Source of the DNA: Clostridiaceae bacterium 14S0207
Lineage (GTDB): Bacteria > Bacillota > Clostridia > Clostridiales > Clostridiaceae
NCBI GenBank assembly: GCA_003288255.1
Contig: CP026600.1
Span: 1,550,001 to 1,614,000, forward strand
DNA: 64,000 bases
Direction of reading: 5' to 3'
Part shown: positions 9,209 to 17,984 of the stretch, one piece after another
Position numbering within the stretch: the first letter of the stretch is position 1
Layout: every line of letters begins with the position of its first letter
Made by a program: the position numbers and the translations under genes
The notes under the pieces: model-generated
Told to the model about the DNA's origin: nothing
What the model saw: only the letters and a program-made list of their open reading frames with translations
Database searches by the model: none

Positions 9209-10504
9209 ATGATTATACAAATGAATATTAATTCTGAAATTCAAATAGATAAACTAGAAGATCTTCATAAATTAAATTTAATTATGGAGGAAAACAACTT
9301 GAAAGTAAATAAAAGTCAAATAGCTAGAGAACTTGGAGTTGATCCACGAACTGTAGGTAAATATTTAAGTGGATATGTAAAGCCAATTACTAGAAATCGT
9401 AAATCTAAAATAGAACCTTTTGAACCAGTTATAAAAACACTTCTTGGTAAAGATTCTATTCAAATATTTTATTATAAACGTATTTTATGGCAGTATCTTA
9501 AAGATAATTATGGACTAGATTGTGCTCAATCTTCTTTTAGAAGGTATATCTCCAATCATCCAGAATTTAGTCACTATTTTAATAGCAGAAGAAAAGGTCA
9601 TCTATCGAAGGCTGCGCCTATGAGGTATGAAACAGGTAAAGGTAAACAAGCACAACTAGATTGGAAAGAAAATATAGAATTTGTTTTGAATACAGGAGAA
9701 ATTATTAATGTTAATATCTTTGTATTAATACTTTCATATTCAAGATTTAGAGTATACAGGTTATCTCTCGATAAAACACAAGAAGTATTATTTTCTTTTC
9801 TTGATGAATCATTTCAAGCCTTTGACGGGGTTCCGGAGGAACTATTAACAGATAACATGAAAACTGTTATGGATTTACCTAGAACTAATTATTCTAAAGG
9901 AAAAGTAAATAATAAATTTCAACAATTTGCAAAAGATTATGGTTTCAAAGTTCATCCTTGCGTAGCAGGTAGACCTAATACCAAAGCTAAGGTAGAAGCT
10001 CCTATGAAATTATTAGATGAAATAAGGGCATATAATGGAACATTAAACTATGAAGAATTACACAAGCTTATTTCAGATTTAAACAATAGAATTAATAGTA
10101 CATGTCATACATCAACAGGTAAAATACCAATACTACATTTACAAAAAGAAAGAGATTTCTTATCAGAACTGCCTAAAGATCAGATAAGAAATCATTATAA
10201 AATAACCACCACATCCGTTAAAGTAAATAGTCAAAGCATGATTTCATACAAATCAAACCAATATTCTGTACCACCAGAATATATAGGTAAAAGACTAAAG
10301 CTTCAAGTATATGATGATCAACTACATGTGTATTATAACACAAAATTAGTTACTATTCATAATATACAAAATCAGAAATTAAATTATCATTTGGAACATT
10401 ATGCTGAGGTTAGTGGTTTAACATTTAGTAAAAACTCATATGAGATGATGGAAACAGCTAAACAAAATTTAGACTTAATAGGAGATGTATATAAAAATGA
10501 ATAG
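9209..10504 (+). CDS. istA: IS21-family transposase IstA
   Basis: 431 residues behind a GGAGG site. An N-terminal helix-turn-helix (about 33-55, KSQIARELGVDPRTVGKYLS) binds the IS ends. The DDE integrase core spans about 145-280: QLDWKE supplies the first Asp, LLTDNMKTV the second, and the Glu lies in PNTKAKVEAPMK. A C-terminal beta domain follows. It acts with the AAA+ helper IstB, whose gene overlaps its last codons. The frame shows no breaks. Confidence 0.92.
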   Translation: MIIQMNINSEIQIDKLEDLHKLNLIMEENNLKVNKSQIARELGVDPRTVGKYLSGYVKPITRNRKSKIEPFEPVIKTLLGKDSIQIFYYKRILWQYLKDNYGLDCAQSSFRRYISNHPEFSHYFNSRRKGHLSKAAPMRYETGKGKQAQLDWKENIEFVLNTGEIINVNIFVLILSYSRFRVYRLSLDKTQEVLFSFLDESFQAFDGVPEELLTDNMKTVMDLPRTNYSKGKVNNKFQQFAKDYGFKVHPCVAGRPNTKAKVEAPMKLLDEIRAYNGTLNYEELHKLISDLNNRINSTCHTSTGKIPILHLQKERDFLSELPKDQIRNHYKITTTSVKVNSQSMISYKSNQYSVPPEYIGKRLKLQVYDDQLHVYYNTKLVTIHNIQNQKLNYHLEHYAEVSGLTFSKNSYEMMETAKQNLDLIGDVYKNE

Positions 10505-11249
10505 TACATATGCGCAACTTATAAAACATTTAGAGTATTTAAAACTTAAACAAATGATTAATCACTTAGACGAAGTTATTGATTTTTCTACCAAAAATAA
10601 TTTATCCTTTGTTGATGCCCTTATTAAGCTTACAGCTTATGAAATAGATTTTAAAGAAGCTAATATGATTAAATCTATGGTAAAAGTAGGCGCTTTTCCT
10701 CATAAAAAAGAGGTTAAAGACTTTGATTTTAGCTTTCAACCTAGCATAAATAAAGAACAGATATTAGATTTTTTAACATTACGTTTTCTAGATACACAGG
10801 AAAACATAGTTTTCCTAGGTCCTAGCGGAGTTGGAAAAACACATCTAGCAACGTCTATAGGAATTGCGGCAGCAAAACGTAGATATAGTACATACTTTAT
10901 TAAATGTCATGATCTATTACAACAATTAAAACGTGCAAATTTGGAGAATCGATTAGATTCTAGACTTAAACATTTTAGTAAGTATAAACTCCTAATAATC
11001 GACGAACTCGGATATCTACCGATAGATAAAGAAGACTCTAAATTATTTTTCCAGCTTATTGATATGCGATATGAGAAAAAAAGTACAATTTTAACAACCA
11101 ATATAAATTTCAATGCGTGGGATGATATTTTTTATGATCCTGTTATTGCAAATGCCATATTAGATAGAGTTTTGCACCATGCTCATGTGGTACCTATTAC
11201 TGGGAAATCTTATCGCTTAAAAGATCACTTTAAAGATGACGATGAGTAA
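10497..11249 (+). CDS. istB: IS21-family AAA+ helper ATPase IstB
   Basis: 250 residues. The ATG at 10497 overlaps the istA stop region (ATGAATAG), the usual translational coupling in this family. DnaC-like AAA+ features are the Walker A FLGPSGVGKTH, the Walker B LLIIDELGYLPI and ILTTNINF (sensor I). IstB selects target DNA and activates IstA. An alternative ATG at 10485 is only one base after GGAG and is less likely. Confidence 0.92.
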   Translation: MNSTYAQLIKHLEYLKLKQMINHLDEVIDFSTKNNLSFVDALIKLTAYEIDFKEANMIKSMVKVGAFPHKKEVKDFDFSFQPSINKEQILDFLTLRFLDTQENIVFLGPSGVGKTHLATSIGIAAAKRRYSTYFIKCHDLLQQLKRANLENRLDSRLKHFSKYKLLIIDELGYLPIDKEDSKLFFQLIDMRYEKKSTILTTNINFNAWDDIFYDPVIANAILDRVLHHAHVVPITGKSYRLKDHFKDDDE

Positions 11250-11302
11250 AAAACTACATTCTTAAGTGATCAAAAAGTTACATTTTAATCTTGACATTTA
11301 TA

Positions 11303-11309
11303 CTACGGA
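11303..11309 (+). repeat. target-site duplication, right copy (IS21-family)
   Basis: CTACGGA, matching 9099-9105. Confidence 0.75.
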
Positions 11310-12257
11310 TACAACAATATTAATTCCATTTATAAAAAGTATGGAGAATTTTTTGCACTTTAAGTATTTTAAAATTGTTGCGGATGCGGGGTATGAAAGT
11401 GAAGAAAATTATGTTTATATTAAAGATAATGAACAGTTATCATATATTAAACCAGCAAATTATGAAGTTTCAAAAACAAGGAAATATAAAAATGATATAA
11501 GTAGAATAAGCAACATGGATTATACCGTATTAGGTGATTATTATACTTGTAAAAATAATAAAAAACTAATAGTAAATAAGACAATAAAAAGAAAAAGCAA
11601 GACAGGCTATACAAGTAAAAAAACAATTTATACTTGTGAAAACTGTAGTAATTGCGTTTACAAGAGTAAATGCATAAAAGGTCATAATAGCAAAACACCC
11701 TTAGGAGAAAGAGTTAAAAATATTGAAATATCAAAGCTATTTAACATGCTTCGCAAAGAGAATCTTGAAAGAATTGTAAGTGAAGAAGGATGCCAGTTAA
11801 GAATGAATCGGAGCATTCAAGCTGAAGGTTCTTTTGAAGAAATCAAACAAGATATGAGATTTCGTAGATATCTAAGTAAAGGTAAAAGAAATGTTTTGGC
11901 TGAAAGTATGCTATTAGCAATGGCACATAACATAAATAAGCTACATAATAAAATTCAGGGAACACACCTTTTTTCACTTAAAAAAGTGCCTAATTTTAAA
12001 ATATTAAAACTCTACAAGTCAAAAAAGCCTTAATACCAAAGGCTTATTAAAGTGCTCCATTTTTAAATTATTAAGCTTATAGGCGATGAACTATCATTAA
12101 ATTTTCTATAAAACGCAAAAAAACGCTGCCGCGTTAGTCTAAATTTTTATGCTAATACGACAGCCCCATCTTTTTTATATTTTATTAACATTTTCTATCT
12201 AATTTTTTATTCACTCTATTATACATAATATAGTAAAAAATTCTTACATTTTTACCA

Positions 12258-12644
12258 TTAAAGCATATTTTCGGGTGATGAACACGGTATTTGTTTGGCG
12301 AAAGGTGCAAATGATACTCCATAAGCTACAAAACAGTATTCATCTGCTTTATGAAATACTTTATGAAAAGCATTTATCCAAACCCAAGGTAACAATGCTG
12401 CATCTATATAAAGTTCTATATTAACAGCATGTCTTGGAATATTAATTTGTTTTTCTACTCCTATAGGAAACTTAGATGATTGAAAATTGAATTTTTGTCC
12501 TTCTAAAACATAACTTCCCCAAAATCTAGCAACAAATCCACCATAATTTAATACCCTTATATATGCGTTAAGTGCATTTCCTAAAGGGGGAATATTATTA
12601 TACATATATTGACAACAACAAAAACAGTCACAATAGTTGTTCAT
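12258..12644 (-). CDS. protein with cysteine-dense N-terminus, paralogue of the 7415 gene
   Basis: 128 residues. ATG 12644 follows AAGGTGA. The N-terminus MNNYCDCFCCCQYMY has five cysteines in seven positions. Residues 28-120 form a beta-rich domain (IRVLNYGGFVARFWGSYVLE, IPRHAVNIELYI, FAKQIPC). This aligns with residues 20-112 of the convergent gene 7415-7975 (VEILNLGWYFAEF; FYPTMRRMAC). The two were neighbours, tail to tail, before the IS1182-family insertion. Function unknown; the shared architecture suggests a crosslinked or metal-binding assembly. No secretion signal is visible. Confidence 0.72.
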   Translation of the reverse strand: MNNYCDCFCCCQYMYNNIPPLGNALNAYIRVLNYGGFVARFWGSYVLEGQKFNFQSSKFPIGVEKQINIPRHAVNIELYIDAALLPWVWINAFHKVFHKADEYCFVAYGVSFAPFAKQIPCSSPENML

Positions 12645-12895
12645 TATAATCACCTTTTCTTTAGTTAAGATACACACATAGTACAAAATTATTATTATAA
12701 TATTCATTATTCTATTACATTGCTATTAGTATATTTATAATAAAAATTTAAATCCTACTAAGATATTGTATGCATATACATTAAAAGTTTCTACAAATTT
12801 ATAATAAATCTGTTTTTCATGTTAATCATCAATTATCTATCTTAAATGGAAAAATAATAAGACAATATAATATCTAATATTTTTTTAAATACTAT

Positions 12896-13108
12896 CTATT
12901 TTTTTCTTAATATTCCTTTATATATACCTATAACATTATATATAAGTACAATCAATAATATGAAAAAATAGTTTTTATTTTCAAAAGACTTTTTAGTTAA
13001 CATTGTTAGTATAATTGCTAACATTATAGCTACAATCATAAAAAAATTAAATTTCTTTTGATTTTTTATTATCTTATTTGCTAACTTACTTAAATCTAAA
13101 TTTATCAT
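12896..13108 (-). CDS. small membrane protein, unknown function
   Basis: About 70 residues from ATG 13108 (MINLDLSKLANKI). Two membrane helices (FNFFMIVAIMLAIILTML and YFFILLIVLIYNVIGIYKG) are separated by a short charged loop. No strong ribosome binding site is visible, and the frame can be extended upstream to 13177, so the start is uncertain. No family recognised; it may be a remnant. Confidence 0.45.
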   Translation of the reverse strand: MINLDLSKLANKIIKNQKKFNFFMIVAIMLAIILTMLTKKSFENKNYFFILLIVLIYNVIGIYKGILRKK

Positions 13109-13230
13109 ATTTTTTCTATATCCTTTATATCCTATATTTATTTTCATAGAAACTATGTTAACCATACTTATTAACATCTTAGAATTCTTTAAAAGTTAAA
13201 CTAATTTATTTTATATAACCTATTAATTAT

Positions 13231-14674
13231 CACTAGTGTTTAATAAATGGATTTAAAATCCTATTGACAATAATCTTATGTAATAAAGTTCTATTTATAC
13301 CAGAAATATATAAATGAAAATAGCCAGCACCTTTGCTTTAATATAATTACCACCATCATATCGCAAAGGAGTTGCTGACTATTTATGAATAATTATATCA
13401 CTATCTTTGAAAAATTGTTAGATATTATTAATTGGAACACTTTGAAAAAGTCTGCGTATAAGTTAGATATTAACTATACTATAGCATCAAATCATTTAAA
13501 AACTCACCTATATTTTCACTTAGCGAAGCTAGACAGTTTAAGGGATATTGATGATTTTATGTAATCAGATTCTAAACTAATGGAATCAATAAAAAGCGTT
13601 AGCTTGGGAATGTTATCCAAATATAACAATCATGTTGATTATAATGTTTACATTCCAATATTGAATGAACTAATTTCTAATGCTTTAAAACAATTGCCTA
13701 TAAATGAGAAAATCAAAAAGTTTGGAAACATAAAACTAATAGACTCTTCAACTATAAGCATGGTTAAAACTTATTTTGAATGGGCAGAATTTCGCTCTAC
13801 AAAAGCGGGAATAAAACTTCATACAAAGTTCAACTTAAACAAAGGAATTCCAGAACTTATAATTGTATCTAATGCAAAACCTCATGATAGAACTAAGATG
13901 AAAGAACTTATTACAGAAAACAATTGTATATATGTCTTCGATAAGGGTTATGTTGACTACAAAAAATTTGATGAATTTAGCAATAAAGGAATACAATATA
14001 TTACACGGTTAAAAGATAATGCTGCTATATCTGAAGTAGATAAGCTTAAAATAACTTATTCTGAAGTTACTCTACTAGATGATTCTATAAATATCATTGA
14101 AGATATTATTTGCTATCTTGGTACAGAAAATATTAATATGACAAAACATCAGTATAGGGTTATTACTGTAGTTAATTCTGAGGGTAAAATACTAACATTT
14201 GTAACTAACATCTTACAATATACTAGCGAAGATATAGCATGGTTATATAAAAAACGTTGGGATATTGAACTATTCTTCAAATGGATTAAACAGAATTTAA
14301 AAATAAAAAGATTTATAGGACATAGTCTCAATGCAGTGATGATGCAAATTGTTTCTGCAATAATAACATTTATTATAATAAAATTAATACAAAATGTAGC
14401 AAAAACAGCCTACGGCCTATTAAAAATAAAAAGATTAATAAAACATTCTCTCACAAAATTAATAGATAATATTCTATTTTTGTGGCAAAAGTGGCTAAGT
14501 GGATAATTATAACTAAAAAACTATAAACCCCCCATAAGCTATCGCTATTTAGATAAGTCTGCCTTTTATTCTTGGAATATTATTCTAGTAAATATTAATC
14601 TAGGAAATTAGTTATAAAAACTAAGTATAGTATAATTGTCAATAGAAATATTTTCTAAAAATTAAACACTAGTG
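13231..14674 (+). mobile_element. IS4-family element
   Basis: 1444 bp bounded by 14-bp inverted repeats CACTAGTGTTTAAT (13231-13244 and the complement at 14661-14674). The outer eight bases are themselves palindromic. No clear target duplication is seen. It carries one transposase gene broken by a single stop. Confidence 0.8.
13385..14506 (+). pseudogene. IS4-family transposase with one internal stop
   Basis: The frame from ATG 13385 (MNNYITIFEKLLDIINWNTL) meets TAA at 13562-13564 (probably CAA originally) and then continues open to 14506, giving a full length of about 373 residues, normal for the family. DDE signatures are KLIDSSTISM, YVFDKGYVDY and the Y-(2)-R-(3)-E-(6)-K block YKKRWDIELFFKWIK. 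An internal ATG at 13580 could give a shortened 308-residue product that lacks the N-terminal DNA-binding part. Confidence 0.82.
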
Positions 14675-14837
14675 AAAAAACATATAAAATTCTTGTAAGA
14701 ATATAACTCAAATTATATCACATAAGCTATTTTAGATTATTATAATATTTAAATTAACTAAAAATATTTTCTAGTTAATTTAAATATAAGAATTATATAA
14801 AAAAATATCAACTAATAACTTTAATTTATTAATTAAC

Positions 14838-14841
14838 TTAA
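14838..14841 (+). repeat. target-site duplication, left copy (IS701-family)
   Basis: TTAA, matching 17774-17777 and fitting the four-base target typical of IS701. The joined flanks form a palindrome around TTAA (TTATTAATTA...TAATTAATAA). Confidence 0.5.
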
Positions 14842-15000
14842 CTTCTGCAAAATAAAAAGCTAAATTGGTAAAAATGTAATAAAATAAATATGACATATTT
14901 ATCGTCCCCATGATATAAAAAGTTACTACACATTTGATACACGGAGGTAAATATGCCAAGTAATATTTTATCTATTAATAAGGAACTTTGCAACTATTTT

Positions 15001-15009
15001 AGTGATATT
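15001..15009 (+). repeat. target-site duplication, left copy (ISLre2-family)
   Basis: AGTGATATT, repeated at 16567-16575; nine bases is the ISLre2-family norm. Confidence 0.8.
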
Positions 15010-16566
15010 GATAGCGTCAAGTTACTGTCGGTTAAAAAAATAGAGACTTTCCCTAGAATATGTTAAATTAAGCTCCTCTAAGTGCTTTAAGCAAATAATT
15101 TAGTCCTGTTTTTTTACCAGTATTTAAAGATTCTATATTATTAAATTTTTCTATGCATTTATTTTTCATTGTTGAATTTACTACTTTCTTAGATAAGTAA
15201 AAATAGTTTTTCTTTTTCTTTAATGTTTTTTCAAATAATTCATAAATGGCTTCGCCATTAGCCGTATAGGCTCTAAGACGTGACATCTGATGAACTCCTT
15301 GTACGCTCCATCCCAATGGTCTACTACTCAATCTATCCGATAGGATATGGCTTATATGTCCTTCAGCACTACAATTAATAGCTCCGCTTTTTTTGTAATA
15401 ATTCACAATACCTTCCCAGTTACTCTTGATATATTTTCTTGAATCTTTTATTTGCTGAATTTTATTTTCGTTTTCTGTTGAATCTATGAGATCTTTAAAA
15501 ATCTTATCCGATTCTTTTAAATTACAATTATTTATACTTTCCCATATATGGAATCTATATTTATGATTATGTGTTGTTGCCTTTAAAATATATTTATTAA
15601 TGTGAAATCTATCTAGAAGGTATACACTCTTAGGTATCCAACTAATTCCTTGTTTTATCCATGCAGCGCCATCTCCAGATACAAATATATTTTCTATGTT
15701 GTCAATATCATATTGATTATAAATATAATCAACTACCTCAAGCCATAATTCTTCAATATTATTATAAATTGCAGAAAAATAATGTATGTTTTTTAATTTC
15801 TTTCTTTTGCTGTTTGAATGCTCATACCCCTCATGAACATATACAAGACGTGGCATAACTGATTTACCATTTTGTAGAGCTACATGATCTTCATCAGCTT
15901 CTACATATAAATATTTAACTTTTGTTTTTTTGCTTTCTTCTACTTGGCATTGATCCTTATATGTAATATTAGGTATTTCTCCAAGTTCTCTTATTGTATT
16001 CATAACAGTTTGAGATGATAAATCGATAGATTCAATTGTCTTTTTAGCACTTTTATCATAGGCAACATCCACTGCTTCTTTTACAAGCTGTGCTTTTAAT
16101 GATAAGTCCATTCTATCATGACAATCTATACCTAAAAATTCATCCGATAGGTATTTATACTCATTATCTTTCTTGGATTTGTAATATGTCCTTTCATATT
16201 TAATTTCACCAAACGTAGTTAATAATGTTTTTTTATCTCTTCTTTCCACTACCCACTGATTTTTACGATTAGGTTCTATTCGTATAGCCTCATCGGCTGC
16301 TGCTAACGCAGTTTTACATATTTCAATACCTAAACTGTCTAATTGTTTCTTTAACTCCAGTACAAATTTAGAAAAATCTCCTTTGTTTTTTAGCTCTTTT
16401 CCTAATAATTCAAATAAATTTTTAATGCCATTTTCCATAAAATCCTGTATAATATTCATAAGAGACATCCTTTCTATGTTTTGTTTAGTCACTTAACATA
16501 TTACCAAAAGGGTGTCTCTTTTTCTATTTTTTGTTGAAAAATATCCTACAGTAATTTTACACTAAC
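15010..16566 (-). mobile_element. ISLre2-family element
   Basis: 1557 bp between 9-bp duplicates. Its ends are imperfect inverted repeats (GATAGCGTCAAGTTACTGT on the left, GTTAGTGTAAAATTACTGT on the complement of the right), and AGAGAC plus ATATGTTAA blocks recur further in. It carries one intact transposase gene, so it looks like the youngest arrival of this pair. Confidence 0.82.
15068..16459 (-). CDS. ISLre2-family transposase (UPF0236 type)
   Basis: 463 residues. ATG 16459 (MNIIQDFMENGIKNLFELLG) is eight bases after AAAGGA; an ATG 33 bases upstream lies outside that spacing. It has the length and motifs of the family: GEIKYERTYYKSKK, YLYVEADEDHVALQNGK (acidic catalytic region), IFVSGDGAAWIKQG, and LDRFHINKYI. 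The frame is open throughout and probably encodes an active enzyme. It is transcribed against the host IS701 gene. Confidence 0.88.
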   Translation of the reverse strand: MNIIQDFMENGIKNLFELLGKELKNKGDFSKFVLELKKQLDSLGIEICKTALAAADEAIRIEPNRKNQWVVERRDKKTLLTTFGEIKYERTYYKSKKDNEYKYLSDEFLGIDCHDRMDLSLKAQLVKEAVDVAYDKSAKKTIESIDLSSQTVMNTIRELGEIPNITYKDQCQVEESKKTKVKYLYVEADEDHVALQNGKSVMPRLVYVHEGYEHSNSKRKKLKNIHYFSAIYNNIEELWLEVVDYIYNQYDIDNIENIFVSGDGAAWIKQGISWIPKSVYLLDRFHINKYILKATTHNHKYRFHIWESINNCNLKESDKIFKDLIDSTENENKIQQIKDSRKYIKSNWEGIVNYYKKSGAINCSAEGHISHILSDRLSSRPLGWSVQGVHQMSRLRAYTANGEAIYELFEKTLKKKKNYFYLSKKVVNSTMKNKCIEKFNNIESLNTGKKTGLNYLLKALRGA

Positions 16567-16575
16567 AGTGATATT
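16567..16575 (+). repeat. target-site duplication, right copy (ISLre2-family)
   Basis: AGTGATATT, matching 15001-15009. Confidence 0.8.
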
Positions 16576-17881
16576 AATTATGGAATGAGCAAATCTCAGT
16601 TTCATAATTTAACTACTATTGCTAATGGACTTATAAATTTATCTGGATCAAAATCTTTATTGAAGATTTCTAAAACTGTATTAACCGCTAAAAATAGTAG
16701 TTCTATATATAGATTTTTAAGCCATTCAAAATGGGACAATAGTCTTATTGATAAAAATCGTATTAGTTATTTAAATCTACACTTTGATAAAATCATAAAA
16801 CCCAAATCCGTAGGATTTTTGGCTATAGATGATACTGTAAATCCTAAGATACAAGCGAAAAAGATGCAAGGATTAAGTTATAATTTTTCTCATGTATCAA
16901 GTAAAAGCTTATGGTCCCATTGTGTAGTTACTTCTAATTTTGTTACAGATAATATTTCTATTCCTTTAAATTATAAGCCTTATTTGAGTAAAGAAAACTG
17001 CGTAATCTAATTGTGATAAAATTTATTGCTTAGTTGATAGCTGGTATACTAGTCAGAGGCTTATAGATTGTTGTTTAACTAAAGGTTACAACTTAATTGG
17101 AGCTTTAAAATCTAATAGAAAAATATCTCCATTAGGCATAACAGTTCAACTTAAAGAATTTACAAAATATATTGTTCCTTCTACCTTAGACGTAGTTACC
17201 GTAAAAGGTAAACAATACGAAGTTTACAAATATGAAGGTAAAGTTTCCAATGTTGAAAATTCATTAGTTTTAATTTGTTATGAAGTTGATGGTTATAAAT
17301 TTAAACCACCAATATATTTGCTATCTACTGATATAGAACTTAATTCTGAAACTATAATTGAATATTATCTTAATAGGTGGACCATTGAAACCAATTATAA
17401 TTATCTGAAAACACATCTAAGTTTTGATAAATATAAGGTTAGAAGCTTACTTTCTATCGAAAGATATTTTTTGATTGTATTTCTTACAATCAACTTTCTT
17501 GAAATATATAGAATACGTTATTTACGTCAAGTATCTACTATAGGTGATACTATCGAATTCATACGAAGCCTAACGGCTAAAGAATTTGTATGGTTTGTTT
17601 ATAATCAAGCTAAAAATAATATTCCAATTGAAAGAGTTCTTTATAAGTTAAAATTAGTTTCTTAAAAAATCCTTAAAGATTACTTAGGATAACTACAATT
17701 CTTTACTTCAAATAAATTACTTAATTTAAAATTATATTCAGTTATGGAAATTAAGCTTTTAAAATTAAAGAAGTTAAGTAATTAATAAAAAAAGTATATA
17801 TAGTTATTTCTAGAAATCCAGAAATATACTAATATACTTTATTTTTTTAATACTAAATTTATATATATACTTTATCATCTA

Positions 17882-17928
17882 ATTACACTATAAAAGAAGA
17901 ACTTAATATTCTCCTTTTATAGTGTAAT
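17882..17928 (-). terminator. perfect 15-bp stem after the chemotaxis receptor gene
   Basis: ATTACACTATAAAAG (17882-17896) pairs perfectly with CTTTTATAGTGTAAT (17914-17928), about 57 bases past the receptor stop. It lacks a long T-run, so it may stabilise the 3' end as well as terminate. Confidence 0.5.
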
Positions 17929-17984
17929 ATTCTAAGTTAATTAGCTATTTATAAGATTGCATATGTTTTTTATAATCTTTATTA

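Larger units (their letters stand above)
9106..11302 (+). mobile_element. IS21-family element
   Basis: 2197 bp, flanked by CTACGGA duplicates. Both ends read TATAAATG inward and align without gaps for about 46 bases, sharing ATGTAA and TGATCA...TTAAG blocks; such extended, repeated ends are typical of IS21. It carries overlapping istA and istB, both open, so this copy may be functional. Confidence 0.85.
8174..12033 (+). pseudogene. IS1182-family transposase, broken by two stops and an IS21 insertion
   Basis: The frame opens at 8174 (MTKHINLHKNYTSNRGNYQL) and would run to 12033. Two in-frame TAA codons (8351-8353, 8444-8446) replace likely sense codons. The IS21-family copy is inserted after GDEPTD. 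Removing that copy and one 7-bp duplicate restores GDEPTDTTILIPF in frame. Visible family features are LDHSTFARFR, IFIDGTKIEACANKYTFVWK, the zinc-knuckle-like CENCSNCVYKSKC and EGSFEEIKQDMRFRRY. The C-terminal part is otherwise open. Confidence 0.85.
8080..12167 (+). mobile_element. IS1182-family element, interrupted by an IS21-family element
   Basis: The ends are inverted repeats opening GGGGCTGTCG (8080 onward, and the complement ending at 12167). It is about 4.1 kb with the nested IS21 copy and about 1.9 kb without. The flanks are AAAAAGAT on the left and ATCTTTTTT on the right, so the insertion sits in the centre of a palindrome, probably the shared terminator of the convergent genes on either side. 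Its transposase is inactivated three times over. Confidence 0.85.
14953..17665 (+). pseudogene. IS701-family transposase, split and frameshifted
   Basis: ATG 14953 follows GGAGG. The reading frame (MPSNILSINKELCNYFSDI) is cut by the ISLre2-family element. Removing that element plus one AGTGATATT duplicate continues it as NYGMSKSQFHNLTTIANGL. A second lesion near 17003 (deletion plus frameshift) moves the C-terminal half to another frame (17006-17665). Catalytic blocks remain: GFLAIDDTVNPK, LVDSWYTS and NRWTIETNYNYLK. It cannot make a full transposase. Confidence 0.8.
14842..17773 (+). mobile_element. IS701-family element, interrupted by an ISLre2-family element
   Basis: The ends are imperfect inverted repeats opening CTTCT and sharing AAAAGCT further in. 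The element is 2.9 kb with the nested copy and about 1.37 kb without. Its transposase gene is split by the insertion and also damaged internally. The target lay inside an AT-rich palindrome. Confidence 0.7.

Noticed and set aside
7415..17773. A composite transposon or genomic island bounded by the IS elements
   Set aside because: The outer elements belong to different families with separate ends and target duplications, and the genes between them are not cargo.
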